The position numbers and the translations under genes were made by a program. Of a stretch of DNA of 64,000 nucleotides, positions 1 through 10,525 are shown piece after piece (the stretch's first letter is position 1; every line of letters starts with the position of its first letter). The notes beneath the pieces were generated by a model, which was given only the letters and a program-made list of their open reading frames with translations, ran no database searches and was not told where the DNA came from. Origin of the DNA: Hymenobacter radiodurans (GTDB lineage Bacteria; Bacteroidota; Bacteroidia; Cytophagales; Hymenobacteraceae). Location of the stretch: the NCBI RefSeq assembly GCF_004355185.1, contig NZ_CP037922.1, positions 3,194,001-3,258,000 on the forward strand. Reading direction: 5' to 3'.

Positions 1-428
1 AGCAGGCGGTAGTTGGCCGTCACCATGTCGTTGTAGGTGTACTTGGGGAAGCGCATCCGCAGGCCGTTGCTGGGCTTGCTGGACTGGCCGTGCCCGATGG
101 CGTCGGGCAGAATGATATAGTACTTGGCCGCATCCAGCAGCTGGCCGGGCCCAAAGAGATTGCCGGCAAACTGCTCACTTAGAAATTGCTTACCGCTGCC
201 CGTAGTTCCGTGCATGATAACCACCGCATTCGTTACCCGCCCGGTTGCGTCTTTACGCGGCTTACCAATGGTCGTGTAGTGCAGCTTCAGCTCCGGCAGC
301 TTCTCCCCGCTCTCAAACGCGTAGTTTTTCAGGCTGAAGTCCGCGTCAACGGGCGCCGGATACTTTGGTGCCGTTTGGGCATAGCCGAGCAAAGGCAGCC
401 ACAGCAACAGAAACAGTAGTTTTCTCAT
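1..428 (-). CDS. Alpha/beta hydrolase, secreted, MetX-like (3' end outside window)
   Basis: The gene reads leftward out of the window, so only the first 142 or so residues are visible. The start at 428 opens with a signal peptide (MRKLLFLLLWLPLLGYAQ). After it comes a sequence typical of the homoserine-acetyltransferase-like branch of alpha/beta hydrolases: LKLHYTTIG, then VVIMHGTTGSGKQFL, which carries the oxyanion HG, then YYIILPDAIGHGQSSKPS. The nucleophile Ser, Asp and His would lie beyond the edge. The signal peptide argues for a periplasmic hydrolase of unknown substrate rather than cytoplasmic MetX. Confidence 0.8.
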   Translation of the reverse strand, partial: MRKLLFLLLWLPLLGYAQTAPKYPAPVDADFSLKNYAFESGEKLPELKLHYTTIGKPRKDATGRVTNAVVIMHGTTGSGKQFLSEQFAGNLFGPGQLLDAAKYYIILPDAIGHGQSSKPSNGLRMRFPKYTYNDMVTANYRL

Positions 429-556
429 TGTGGGTGGGAAGTAGAATGGCTAACAGGCGAGCGAGTCAGGCGCCTGGGGGGCTTTTTTGCTTCTTAAAAG
501 ACATTGCTGAAATCATCTTCAGCTCTGGCCCTAGGCATTGCAATGGTTTTTGGAAA

Positions 557-955
557 CTATCCGCAGGCCCAAACGCGAGCAGCCTGTAGGTCCGTAAACA
601 GGCGCCACTCGAAGGGCATCTGCGGCTGAGTTTGTGTCTGCGCCTGCCCAATCAGCATTTTATTGTGCGGGTCCATGGACTCAATGCGGGCAAACCGCTT
701 CAGTCCCACGCCAATTAGCTGTGGGAGCACCTGCTGAGCAATCCATTCCAGGTCGGCGGGGGGTAATGAACCCAAAAGCCGGTCGTCGGCAATCCAGCCG
801 GTAATACGATATTGCCGGGCCAGCACTACAGCATCGAGTGTGGCTTGGCGCAGAATAGCACTGCTGCCAAAGCCCAGCCACTGCGCTTCAATGGCGCGGG
901 AAGCGCCTTCGTGTAGGTAAAGAGTCAGGTAAGGAGTAGCAGTCAAAAGCAGCAT
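557..955 (-). CDS. STAS/SpoIIAA-like small protein
   Basis: A 132-residue soluble protein with no signal peptide. The pattern of a hydrophobic strand (MLLLTATPYLTLYL), a charged helix, the segment ITGWIADDRLLGSLPPADLEW, and a C-terminal FEWRLFTDLQAARVW resembles the small STAS/SEC14-like proteins common in Hymenobacter and relatives. Those are usually stand-alone and of unknown role. No catalytic residues are evident. It has about 130 bp on either side and no obvious operon partner. The family assignment is by pattern only. Confidence 0.6.
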   Translation of the reverse strand: MLLLTATPYLTLYLHEGASRAIEAQWLGFGSSAILRQATLDAVVLARQYRITGWIADDRLLGSLPPADLEWIAQQVLPQLIGVGLKRFARIESMDPHNKMLIGQAQTQTQPQMPFEWRLFTDLQAARVWACG

Positions 956-1086
956 AGGCAGGGAACAGGCGGAAAATATAAGCGCAGCAAGCGGCTGTAA
1001 AGCTTACAGGTTAATGGAAGCATTTCAGCTTCGACGGGCAAGAAGCTAATAAATCGCGATTCTCCGTATGTGTAGGCTACCCTTTG

Positions 1087-2204
1087 CTACTCTACCACCC
1101 GCTTTTCTGCGTTTCTCAGATACTGCTCATCTATCACGGCGCCCAGGCCCGGCACATTCGGCACCTCAATAACGCCTTGGGCCCGATAACGAATTCCGCC
1201 CACCACGGGGTCCTCGGTGTACATCAGCGGGGTGTCGAAGTCGCAGTGGCGGATGGCATCGTGGGTGAGAGCCAGGTGCGCGGCGGCCGTCATGCCCAGG
1301 CGCGACTCCATAAAGCCCCCCACTTGCAGGGTCATGCTGGCGGCGGCGCCCAAATCGACGATTTTCTTGGCCCGATGCAGTCCCGACGATTTGCCCAGCT
1401 TAATGTTGAACTGCGGGCAGGCGCGCAGCTGAATCAGGCGCGCCGCGTCGTGCTCATCGCCGCAGCTTTCATCGGCCATAATCGGAATGGGCGACGCCGC
1501 CGACACCGTAGCCAGGTCCATAAACAGGTGGCGGGCAATGGGCTCTTCACAATGCGCAATACGATAAGGCGCGAGCGCCTGCAACACGGCAATGGCCGCC
1601 TCAGCCGTCTGCCAGCCCTGATTAGCGTCGATGCTCAGCGGATGATTGGGCCCAATGCCCTGCCGAATGGCCCGAATGCGCGCTACATCGGCCTCTAACG
1701 TTTCCCCCAGCTTTACTTTAATGAACGGAAAGCCCTGCTGCTGAAACCGGATGGCGTCGGCCTGCATTTTGGCGGGCGGCCCTAAGCTCACCGTCATGTC
1801 GGTAGTGAGAACTTTATCAGATTTGCCCCCAGAAAAGCGTAGAGTGGTAGGCCAGCCTGCTGGGCGGCTATGTCGTGCAGGGCTATATCAAACGCACTTT
1901 TGATGCTGCTATTGGCGTAGATGATGCGGTTCATGATAGCCAGGCACCCGGCAATGTCCAGCGCATCGTGCCCGTGCAGGCCGCGCGCCAGGTATTGCGC
2001 TACGGCAAAGCAGGTATCAATGCTTTCCCCGTTGATGGTCATGTAGGGGCTGCATTCGCCGTAGCCCGTACAGCCGTCGGCCGTGCGCACCCGCACAACC
2101 ACATTCTGCACTTCATTGATGGGACCCAGAGAAATAACGAAAGGCTCTTTCAGCGGCATAAAGAGCTTAAAAATCTCAATGGAGCGAATAGACGTTTGTA
2201 GCAT
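1087..2204 (-). CDS. Dipeptide epimerase, enolase superfamily (one frameshift)
   Basis: This is probably an L-Ala-D/L-Glu-type dipeptide epimerase of the muconate-lactonizing-enzyme subgroup, acting in the cytoplasm on cell-wall-derived or dietary dipeptides. The N-terminal capping domain (MFMPLKEPFVISLG-like) precedes a barrel with the KVK motif (FIKVKLG), the metal ligands DAN, E (CEEP) and DES, and a second Lys (FNIKLGK). The DFD near the C terminus matches the DxD that binds the dipeptide amino group. The frame breaks at the C5 run 1826-1830 (G5 on the coding strand). One more G gives LGGKSDKVLTTDMTVSL and a 372-residue protein of normal size. The start at 2204 faces the oppositely oriented oxidase gene. 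The exact substrate is not determined. Confidence 0.8.
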
Positions 2205-2347
2205 GAGGCAAAATAAGCAGCCCGCCCATCATTCCCTATTGGCTGCAAAAAAGCCCCCAGTGGCCCACGGTGGCTTGCGCAGCCTGATATCCCTAGCCAT
2301 AATGTCGTAATTTTGCCCCCCAGTTCCTTCGGCCACTTCCGCATCTT

Positions 2348-3664
2348 ATGGAATCTTATTCTCCCCTGCCTTTGTCCTCCCCGGCCCCCGTTGCGCCGCC
2401 CCTGCTGAATTGGGCCGGCAATTACCGCTACAGTACCACCCGGCTGGCGCAGGCCAACTCCGTAGAGCAGGTGCAGGAAATCGTGCGGACCACTGACCAG
2501 CTAAAGGTGCTCGGCTCGCGCCATTGCTTCAACGGCATTGCCGACAGTACCCAGCAGCTGCTTTCCCTTGAGGCAACGGAGCAGGCTATTTACCTCGATA
2601 CGGATGCCCACACCGTAACGGTGCCCGCCTCCATCACCTACGGGCGGCTGGCCCCTACCCTGCACAACCAGGGGTTTGCCCTGCACAACCTGGCTTCTCT
2701 ACCACATATCTCCGTGGTGGGAGCCTGTGCCACGGCTACGCACGGATCAGGAATACAGCACGGCAACTTGGCCACGGCCGTTCGGGCGATGGAGTTTGTA
2801 CTTGCTTCGGGTGAAGTACGGGTGCTGTCGCCGGAAACGGACGGCGACGAGTTTCTGGGCGCGGTTGTGCATGTAGGCGCGCTGGGTGTGGTGACCAAGC
2901 TGACGCTCGCCATGGAACCTACCTTTCAACTGCGGCAGGATGTATATGAAAATCTACCGCTTACACAAGTCTGTGAACACTTCGCGGCCATTCAGGCCAG
3001 CGCCTACAGCGTGAGCTTATTTACCGACTGGCAGGATGAGCGCATTACGCAGGTTTGGCTGAAGCAGCGCCTAGTGCCCGGCGCGCCGCTTCAGCCGGCT
3101 CCATCAGAATTCTTTGGGGCCCAGCGGGCTACCCAAGACCTGCACCCATTGGCCGGCCTTTCGCCCGTGAACTGCACGGAGCAGATGGGTGTGCCGGGCC
3201 CCTGGCATGATCGGCTGCCGCACTTCCGGCTTGGCTTCACCCCTAGCTCGGGTCAGGAGCTGCAATCAGAATATTTTGTGCCCCTGCGCCACGCCCAGGA
3301 AGCCATTCGGGCCGTGGCACGCCTGCATGAGCACTTGCGGCCGTCCTTGCAGGTTTCGGAGATGCGAACGGTTGCGGCTGACGCGCTGTGGCTGAGCCCG
3401 TGCTATCAGCAAGACTCGCTGGCCATCCATTTCACCTGGAAACCCGATTGGGCCGCTGTGAGCCGGGTGCTGCCGCTATTGGAGAGGGAGTTGTCGCCTT
3501 TCGGGGTGAGACCGCACTGGGGAAAGCTATTCACCCTGTCGGCGACCCAGCTGCAAAGTCAGTATGAGAAGTTGCCCGCCTTTCAAGCCCTGATGGCGCA
3601 GTACGATCCGAAAGGCAAGTTTCGCAATGCCTTTGTAAATACTTATCTCGCAAAGCCGCTTTAA
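2348..3664 (+). CDS. FAD-linked alditol/sugar-lactone oxidase (VAO family)
   Basis: A 438-residue flavoprotein of the vanillyl-alcohol-oxidase family, closest in pattern to alditol (xylitol) oxidase and sugar-1,4-lactone oxidases, which oxidise polyols or lactones with O2. The N-terminal FAD-binding domain has LKVLGSRHCFNGIADS, where the His matches the residue that binds FAD covalently in AldO. It continues with SLPHISVVGACATATHGSG, also typical. The C-terminal substrate domain (ALO-like) includes a long cap and ends WGKLF..YDPKGKFRNAF. It is soluble with no signal peptide. A perfect TAnnTTTG box (TAATTTTG, 2308-2315) lies 33 bp upstream, but I see no convincing -33 element. The substrate is inferred from family only. 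Confidence 0.85.
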   Translation: MESYSPLPLSSPAPVAPPLLNWAGNYRYSTTRLAQANSVEQVQEIVRTTDQLKVLGSRHCFNGIADSTQQLLSLEATEQAIYLDTDAHTVTVPASITYGRLAPTLHNQGFALHNLASLPHISVVGACATATHGSGIQHGNLATAVRAMEFVLASGEVRVLSPETDGDEFLGAVVHVGALGVVTKLTLAMEPTFQLRQDVYENLPLTQVCEHFAAIQASAYSVSLFTDWQDERITQVWLKQRLVPGAPLQPAPSEFFGAQRATQDLHPLAGLSPVNCTEQMGVPGPWHDRLPHFRLGFTPSSGQELQSEYFVPLRHAQEAIRAVARLHEHLRPSLQVSEMRTVAADALWLSPCYQQDSLAIHFTWKPDWAAVSRVLPLLERELSPFGVRPHWGKLFTLSATQLQSQYEKLPAFQALMAQYDPKGKFRNAFVNTYLAKPL

Positions 3665-3797
3665 AAAGGGCTAGATGTGCCTGAGAAGCATAAAATTCAC
3701 AAAATCTAATATATAATTTAGGAATTGATAAAGTGTCGCATCATTCTTGATATAGCTATACTAATTTCCACCCTTTTTCTACTTTACTAAGTTCTAC

Positions 3798-4262
3798 ATG
3801 TTTGCTTCTTTACTTTCACGCTTACTTATTTTATTTATTGCCATCACCATTTTCAGTTGTACATCGAAGGAGAAAGAAGAAGTAGCGCCAGCTCCGGTTA
3901 AGAGCTTAGTGGGTCGATGGGATGTCTTGGAGGCCTCCGTAACTTATTACGCTCCAGACGGTCAGTACCTGCGTACACAGCCCTTGTTTGGGGCGGGAAA
4001 GAGATACTACATCTTCTCATCTGATGGCACGATAGAGCCTTACACCAAGGACAAATCGTTGCAAACTGGTTATTACACCAACACTAATAACAGCTTGTCG
4101 CTGTCGTTTGATTACGGAACCTTCCAGTACACGATTCCCCCTACAATCAGCGACACGGAGCTAACATTAATTGAGGACACCCGCAACCTCACCTCCGTGC
4201 CAGCAAGCCGCCGAAACCGCGTGACGCTGGTGAGCCTGAAAAAGTATATGTCGCCCGAGTAG
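3798..4262 (+). CDS. Small lipoprotein, lipocalin-like
   Basis: A 154-residue protein with an SPII signal (LILFIAITIFSC), so Cys21 should be lipidated. After a short linker, SLVGRWDVLEASVTYY and the alternating beta-strand pattern ending VTLVSLKKY resemble the lipocalin-like DUF proteins that are frequent in Cytophagales. The lead GRWxV is the usual first strand. No partner gene is evident. The AT-rich 130 bp upstream probably hold its promoter. The function is unknown. Confidence 0.75.
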   Translation: MFASLLSRLLILFIAITIFSCTSKEKEEVAPAPVKSLVGRWDVLEASVTYYAPDGQYLRTQPLFGAGKRYYIFSSDGTIEPYTKDKSLQTGYYTNTNNSLSLSFDYGTFQYTIPPTISDTELTLIEDTRNLTSVPASRRNRVTLVSLKKYMSPE

Positions 4263-4336
4263 GCACAACAACAGCGCTTAACAGCCATACGCATAATCCT
4301 TTTCCGACGCTTCTATTTGCCTCATGGGCATCTGAG

Positions 4337-4398
4337 TGCGCCCTCACCACAAGAGCCCGCGAAACGTGTGTTTCGCGGGCTCTTGTGGTGAGGGCGCA
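4337..4398. terminator. Perfect 29-bp inverted repeat, hairpin
   Basis: Two arms of 29 bp (4337-4365 and 4370-4398) are exact reverse complements around a GTGT loop. It lies between the lipoprotein stop and the GH115 start and would fold into a very stable hairpin. It could terminate the lipoprotein transcript, although no long T run follows it. A perfect stem of this length is unusual for an ordinary terminator. Confidence 0.6.
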
Positions 4399-4483
4399 TT
4401 TACAATATCAGGACAGTACGGGACGGTTTCCGGCGAAGCGTCAGGCACATTCGTCACTCGCTTAACCCTTGTTCTGTCGCCTG

Positions 4484-7400
4484 ATGAGAAAGTGCTGTTT
4501 CTGGCTCATTTGCTGGCTCCTTCTGTTTCTCTCGCACCTGACGCGCGCTCAGCCTGCGCCCACTGTGCCGTTGGTGCTGGCCGAAAGCTATAGCGCGGAG
4601 GGGTTTGCGCTGGTGCATGAGCGGCAGGCCGCTCCGCTCTACCTCGATGAGCAGGATGCCGAAGTCGTCCGCGTGGCCGCCGACGCTCTGGCCCGCGACA
4701 TTACTACCATCACTGGGGTTACCCCAGCGCTTTGGGGGGCAAATAAGCCTCTGGGGGCTTTTCTGTACTCATTGGCACATTGGGTCAGTCGAAACTTATT
4801 GATCAGCTAGCTGCTAGGGGGCAAATCCAGGCAACGAGTCTCGAAGGGCGGTGGGAGGCATTTAGTATAAGTGTGGTTGACAAACCGTTCGGGCGGGCGG
4901 GCAAGGCTTTGGTCATCGCGGGCAGCGACCGGCGTGGCACTGCTTTCGGCGTGTTTGAGTTGTCGCGGCGGCTGGGCGTGTCGCCGTGGTACTGGTGGGC
5001 CGATGTTACGCCCCGTCATCAGGACAATTTGTACCTGACGCCCGGCAGCTTTAGTAGCGCGTCGCCCACGGTGAAGTACCGTGGTATTTTCCTCAACGAC
5101 GAGGACTGGGGCCTCCAGCCCTGGGCGGCTCAAAACCTGGATAAGGACAGTAAAGACATCGGGCCCAACACTTATGCCCGCATTTTCGAGTTGCTTTTAC
5201 GCCTGAAGGCTAACCTGATTTGGCCGGCCATGCACCCTAGCACACGGGCATTTTTCTCGTACCCTGGCAACCCGAAGATGGCCAACCGTTACGCCATTCT
5301 GGTAGGCACTTCGCACGCCGAACCCATGCTGCGCAACAACGTGGACGAGTGGAAGGAACAAACCATGGGGCCGTTCGACTACTTCCGCAACAAGCCCGCC
5401 GTATACCGCTACTGGGAGCAGCGGGCGCAGCAGGCCGGCAAGCTGGAGGCTATGTATTCGCTGGGTATGCGCGGTGTGCACGACAGCGGCATGGAAGGTG
5501 CCAAAACCCCCAAACAAGCCGCCCAGATGCTGCACAGCGTCATTGCGGATCAGCGCGAAATCCTGCGGCGGCACGTAGCCCCCGACGTAACGACCGTGCC
5601 ACAAGTGTTTACGGCCTACAAGGAAGTGCTGGATGTGTACGACGAAGGCCTCAAGCTGCCCGATGACGTGACGCTGGTGTGGCCCGACGATAACTACGGC
5701 TATATCAGCCGCCTCAGCAACCCCCAGGAACAGGCGCGTGAAGGCGGCTCGGGCGTGTACTACCACGCTTCCTACTGGGGCCGGCCTCACGATTATCTGT
5801 GGTTGAGCACTACCCATCCGGCCCTGATTCGGGAGGAGATGATGAAAGCCTACGCCCTGAAAACCGACCGACTGTGGGTGCTAAATGTGGGCGACATCAA
5901 GCCCTTGGAATACAACATCCAGCTGTTTCTGGATATGGCCTATGATGCACGCCCTTTCCAGCAGAGCACGCATGTTCCGGCTCATTTGCAGGCATGGGCA
6001 GGTACTATTTTCGGTGAAAAACTCGGCCCTGAACTCCGGTCTATCCTCTGGGAATACTACGATCTGGCCTTTGAGCGCCGCCCCGAGTTTATGGGTTGGA
6101 GCCAGACGGAGCCTACCACCCCCACCCAGCGCACCGCCTACAATCACTTTGCCTACGGCGACGAAGCCCAGCGCCGCCTCGACCGCTACGCCGCCCTGAT
6201 GCAGCGCGTGCAGCAGCTGCGCCCCCAGATCGAGGCGGCGCGGGCCGACGCTTTCTTCGAGCTGGTGTACTATCCGGTGGTGGGCGCGGCGCTGATGAAT
6301 CAGAAGTTTCTGTACCAGGACAAGAGCTACTGGTACGCCCTGCAAAACCGCGCCAGCGCCACCGATTACACAACTTGGGCACAGCAGGCGTACGCCAGCA
6401 TCGAGCGGGAAACGGAGCACTATAACAACCAGCTGGCGGGGGGCAAATGGCGGGGCATAATGTCGATGAAGCCGCGCAACCTGCCTGTGTATCAGGCCCC
6501 TGCTGCGCTTCCGCTGGTCCTCGACACTACCTGCATTTGGGGTATCGCACCGGAAGGATTTGCCCCCCGCGACTCCACGATAGCCGCCACGCCAGCGCAG
6601 GCCCTGGAGTTCCCAACTTTCTATTCGTGGGGTCCGTCCTCCTACTTCGTTGACGTGTTTCTGAGCCGACGCCGGGCTGTTGCCTGGAAGGTAAAGTCGT
6701 CGGTAAAGTGGTTGACGCTATCCGCCCAAAAAGGTACACTAACCTCGACTGGGGGGCAAAAACAACAGCGGCTACAGGTCCGCATCGATTGGCAAAAAAT
6801 ACCTAAGCGCGGCGCACCAACGGGCGTCCTGACGTTTAGCGGAGCCGGCAAAACCTTCCGCGCGGCCGTACGCGCCGCCGCCGCGGAAAGTAAATTGGCC
6901 ACTGACTACGAGGGTTTTATTGAAACCAATGGCTACGTTTCGATGCGGGCTGCGCACTATAGCCGCAAAGTGGATAAAGCCGCGAGCCGGTGGGCGCTGG
7001 TGGATGGTCTTGGCCACGCCGGCCAGGCTCTTCAGGCCCACCCCCTGCAAGCAAAGCCACTGGTTGATACTGTCAACCTAAAAACGCAGGCCCCGGCCGT
7101 TGAGTACGATTTCTACACCTTCTCGCGGGCTGCTCCCACTATCACGGTATCAACGCTGCCTACGCACCCCGTCACCCGCAGCGCTGGTATGCGCTACGGC
7201 GTCTCCCTGGATAACGGCCCGGTTCAAATTGTCGATTTTAAAACGGTGGGACGGTCGGAGGAATGGAAGCAGAATGTGCTGCGCAACCGCGCCCAACGCC
7301 AAGTTAAAGGACCGCTGCTGAGCCCCGGTCGGCATACGCTCACGCTTTACCTGCTTGATCCGGGCGTGGTGCTCGACCATCTCACCATTGATCTGGGCGG

Positions 7401-7551
7401 CCTGCAACCCGCTTACAGCCCTCTTCCGGAAACCTGGAAAACGCGGGATCCTCCCTCTCCTGCCGCTGCGCCGCGAAAAGCTTCGGCCCGGCCGCCTGCG
7501 GCCACCCGCGCCGATGAGCAAGCCTTGGGGGGCAAAAGTCCGTTGCCGTAG
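4484..7551 (+). CDS. GH115 alpha-glucuronidase, secreted (one frameshift)
   Basis: This is a large glycoside hydrolase of family 115, which removes (4-O-methyl)glucuronic acid side chains from xylan-type polymers. The start at 4484 gives a signal peptide (MRKCCFWLICWLLLFLSHLT). The GH115 hallmarks follow in order: YWWADVTPRHQ, NLIWPAMHPSTRAFF, LGMRGVHDSGMEG, WPDDNYGYISRLS, YYHASYWGRPHDYLWLS and VLNVGDIKPLEYN. A C-terminal beta-rich domain and a Pro/Ala-rich tail close the protein. The frame is lost at the G5 run 4753-4757; one more G gives KPLGGFSVLIGTLGQ and 1022 residues. It is 73 bp upstream of the sugar permease, so it probably heads that operon. Confidence 0.88.
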
Positions 7552-7624
7552 CTTACGCCAGTTTGCTATAGCGCTACCTATGCCAATATAAACCTGCATT
7601 TTTTCTCCATTCATAGCCCACTCA

Positions 7625-8868
7625 ATGACTACCGCCCGGAAAAACCTCTTTGCCGTTGGTCTGATTACGTCGCTGTTTTTCCTGTGGGGCTTTGCGCTCA
7701 ACCTGAACCCCATTCTGATTCCGCACCTCAAGAAAGCCTGCCAGCTGACCGATGCTCAGTCGGCCCTGATTGATTCGGCGTCTTACATCGCCTATTTTCT
7801 GCTGGCTATTCCTGCCGGGCAGTTTATGAAGCGCTTTGGCTACAAGGGCGGCATTTTGCTGGGGCTCCTGCTGTTTGCCGGGGGGCTTTTTTGTTTTACC
7901 CCGCCGCGGCGGCTCGCTCCTACCCGTTTTTCCTGGTGGCGTTGTTTGTTATTGCCTGCGGGCTGACGTTCCTGGAAACGGCGGCCAACCCCTATATCAC
8001 CGTGCTCGGCGACGAGGAAGGCGCTACTCAGCGCCTCAACTTTGCGCAGTCGTTCAATGGCCTGGCCGCTACGCTGGCGCCTTTTCTGGGGGGTATTTTT
8101 ATCTTATCGGGCAACACACTCTCCAGCGCGGAAGAAGCCAGCATGTCGGGTGGGCAGTTGGATGCCTACCTGAACGCCGAGGCGGCCGCGGTGCAGGTAC
8201 CCTACCTGCTCATCGGCGGCGTAGTGCTGCTGGTGGCCCTGCTCCTCTACTTTACGCGCCTGCCTGACATTGCGGAAGTAGACCGCGGGACTGAGGCCAC
8301 TCGGCCCCTGCTGCGGGAGAAAAACCTGTTACTGGGCGTGTTAGCGCAGTTTTTCTACATTGGGGCGCAGGTGTGCGTGAGCAGCTTCTTCATTCGCTTT
8401 TCCCAACAAGTTGCCGGTATCGGCGAGAAAGCGGCGGCTCAATACTTGGCGGCGGCGCTGTTGGGCTTTATGGCGGGCCGCTTCATCGGCACCTTTTTGA
8501 TGCGCTATATTCCAGCGCCGCGCCTGCTGGCAGTGTATAGTTTGCTCAATTTTTTTCTGGTGCTGCTGGCCGTCATTCTGCCGGGCACATTCTCGGTGTA
8601 CGCTCTTATGGGGGTTGAATTCTTTATGTCTATTATGTTCCCCACCATTTTCTCGCTGAGTATTCGCGGCCTGGGGGGCAAAACCAAGGAAGGCTCTTCG
8701 CTGGTGATTATGGCCATCGTGGGGGCGCAGTCTTCCCGGTCCTCATGGGTTGGTTGTCGGACAGGAGCAGCATTCAGACGGCCTATCTGGTGCCTGCTTC
8801 CTGGTGGTCTTTTACTTTGCCCTCAAAATATGCGCGTCAAGCATATACAGCTCGTTACAGCCCACTGA
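7625..8868 (+). CDS. FHS-family sugar:H+ symporter, FucP-like (four single-base losses)
   Basis: A 12-TM major-facilitator of the fucose-galactose-glucose:H+ symporter family in the inner membrane. The opening LFFLWGFALNLNPILIPHLKKACQLTDAQS and FLETAANPYITVLG are family signatures. The assembled frame breaks at the G6 run 7880-7885 (expected FAGGAFLFYPAAA), at G5 8721-8725 (expected IVGGAVFPVLMGWLSDRSS), near 8785, and in the A4 run near 8826. Adding one base at each gives 415 residues that end at the stop at 8868, 3 bp before the next gene. It imports the sugar for the pathway downstream, most likely L-fucose. All four defects are losses, which points to assembly error. Confidence 0.82.
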
Positions 8869-8871
8869 TCT

Positions 8872-9636
8872 ATGTTCGATTTAACCGGAAAACACGCCGT
8901 CGTTACGGGCGGAGGCAGCGGCATTGGCCAGGCCATTTCGCTGTTGTTTGGGCGCCAGGGCGCCATCGTACACATCCTCGACCGCGACGCAGCCGCCGGC
9001 CAGCAAACGGCGCAACAGGTACAAGCCAGCGGCGGCCAGGCCCATGCCTACGGGGCCGATGTAAGTCAGCAGGCGCAGATTGTTGACATTTTTCAGCGCA
9101 TTGGCCGCATCGATATTCTGGTGAATAACGCCGGCATCGCACACGTGGGCAACGTGGAAAACACCTCCGACACCGACTTTGACCGTGTGTACCAGGTAAA
9201 CGTGAAGGGCGCTTACAACTGCCTGTTTGCCGCCGTGCCACTGATGAAAGCACAGGGCGGCGGCGTAATCGTGAACATGGCTTCCATTGCCGCCCACGTC
9301 GGCCTTACCGACCGTTTTGCATACTCCATGAGCAAGGGGGCCATTTTTGCCATGACGCTTTCCGTAGCCCGCGACTACCTCTCCAGCAATATCCGCTGCA
9401 ACAGTATCTCGCCGGCCCGGGTACACACGCCCTTCGTCGATGGCTTCATTGCCCAAAACTACGCCGGCCAAGAGGCGGAGATCTTTGCCAAGCTCTCCCA
9501 TAGTCAGCCTATCGGCCGCATGGGCGAGCCCGCCGAAGTTGCGGCCCTAGCCTTATATCTGTGCTCAGCGGAAGCCAACTTCATCACCGGCTGCGACTAC
9601 CCCATCGACGGCGGTTTTATCACGTTAAATAGTTAA
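8872..9636 (+). CDS. SDR oxidoreductase, likely 2-keto-3-deoxy-L-fuconate dehydrogenase
   Basis: A 254-residue classical short-chain dehydrogenase. It has the Rossmann motif TGGGSGIG, the NNAG motif, and a complete catalytic set with Ser in MASIAAH and YSMSK (YxxxK). The C-terminal YPIDGGFITLNS is typical. In known oxidative L-fucose pathways an SDR of this kind oxidises 2-keto-3-deoxy-L-fuconate to the 2,4-diketo acid, which an FAH-family hydrolase then splits. That hydrolase is the next gene. The role is inferred from this order; sequence alone only supports an NAD(P)-dependent SDR. Confidence 0.85.
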   Translation: MFDLTGKHAVVTGGGSGIGQAISLLFGRQGAIVHILDRDAAAGQQTAQQVQASGGQAHAYGADVSQQAQIVDIFQRIGRIDILVNNAGIAHVGNVENTSDTDFDRVYQVNVKGAYNCLFAAVPLMKAQGGGVIVNMASIAAHVGLTDRFAYSMSKGAIFAMTLSVARDYLSSNIRCNSISPARVHTPFVDGFIAQNYAGQEAEIFAKLSHSQPIGRMGEPAEVAALALYLCSAEANFITGCDYPIDGGFITLNS

Positions 9637-9667
9637 TCACCTCACCTAAAAAAGCCCCCACGCTCCT

Positions 9668-10525
9668 ATGAAACTCATCCGCTACGGTACCCCCGGCCAG
9701 GAAAAGCCCGGCATTATTCTCCACCATCAGAAGTTTGATGTCTCGGCTTTCGGCGAAGACTACAACGAAGCCTTTTTTGCCACGAATGGCCTCCAGCGCT
9801 TAGCGGAGTTTCTCCAACAGAACGAGGGCCAACTGCAGCCTATTGCCGACTCCGAACGTCTCGGGCCGCCCGTGGCGCGGCCGTCCAAGCTGCTGTGCAT
9901 TGGCTTGAATTATAGTGACCACGCCCGCGAAACGGGCGCCACGCCGCCCCCCGAGCCGGTGCTGTTTATGAAAGCGACGACCTCCTACACCGGGCCATAC
10001 GACGACATTATCATCCCCCGAAACTCGACCAAAACCGACTGGGAAGTGGAGCTAGCGGTGGTGATCGGTAAGCGAGCGTCCTACGTGGAAGAAGCCGACG
10101 CCGCCGCCTACATCGCGGGCTATGCCTTGCACAATGACGTGTCGGAGCGGGAGTTTCAGCTGGAGCGCAGCGGCACCTGGGACAAGGGCAAGGGCTGCGA
10201 CACCTTTGCGCCCGTAGGTCCGTTTCTGGCGACGCCCGACGAGCTAGGCGACGTGAATAATTTGCGGCTGTGGCTGTCGGTGAATGGGCAGATGATGCAG
10301 GACGGCAACACATCCAACCTCATTTTCAACATCCCTTTTTTGATCAGCTACGTCAGCCAATTTATGACCCTGCTGCCCGGCGACATCATTTCCACGGGTA
10401 CGCCGGCGGGCGTGGGCCTGGGGTTCAATCCACCAGTGTACCTGAAGCCCGGCGACGTAGTCGAGTTGGGTATCGATGGATTGGGCACCTCGCGCCAAGT
10501 GCTGAAAGCCTATGGCCAGAATTGA
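9668..10525 (+). CDS. Fumarylacetoacetate-hydrolase family protein, likely 2,4-diketo-3-deoxy-L-fuconate hydrolase
   Basis: A 285-residue FAH-fold enzyme. The metal-binding acidic residues sit in DWEVELAVVIG and HNDVSERE, and GDIISTGTPAGVGLG is the family's C-terminal signature. Members cleave C-C bonds of 2,4-diketo acids. Here the expected products would be pyruvate and L-lactate from a 6-deoxy sugar acid. It follows the SDR by 31 bp and overlaps the next gene by 14 bp, so the genes are co-transcribed. The exact substrate is inferred from the cluster. Confidence 0.87.
   Translation: MKLIRYGTPGQEKPGIILHHQKFDVSAFGEDYNEAFFATNGLQRLAEFLQQNEGQLQPIADSERLGPPVARPSKLLCIGLNYSDHARETGATPPPEPVLFMKATTSYTGPYDDIIIPRNSTKTDWEVELAVVIGKRASYVEEADAAAYIAGYALHNDVSEREFQLERSGTWDKGKGCDTFAPVGPFLATPDELGDVNNLRLWLSVNGQMMQDGNTSNLIFNIPFLISYVSQFMTLLPGDIISTGTPAGVGLGFNPPVYLKPGDVVELGIDGLGTSRQVLKAYGQN

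Noticed and set aside
1087-2204. Enolase-superfamily gene as the missing L-fuconate dehydratase
   Set aside because: It has the KxK/DxD pattern of dipeptide epimerases, faces the other way, and lies outside the sugar operon.
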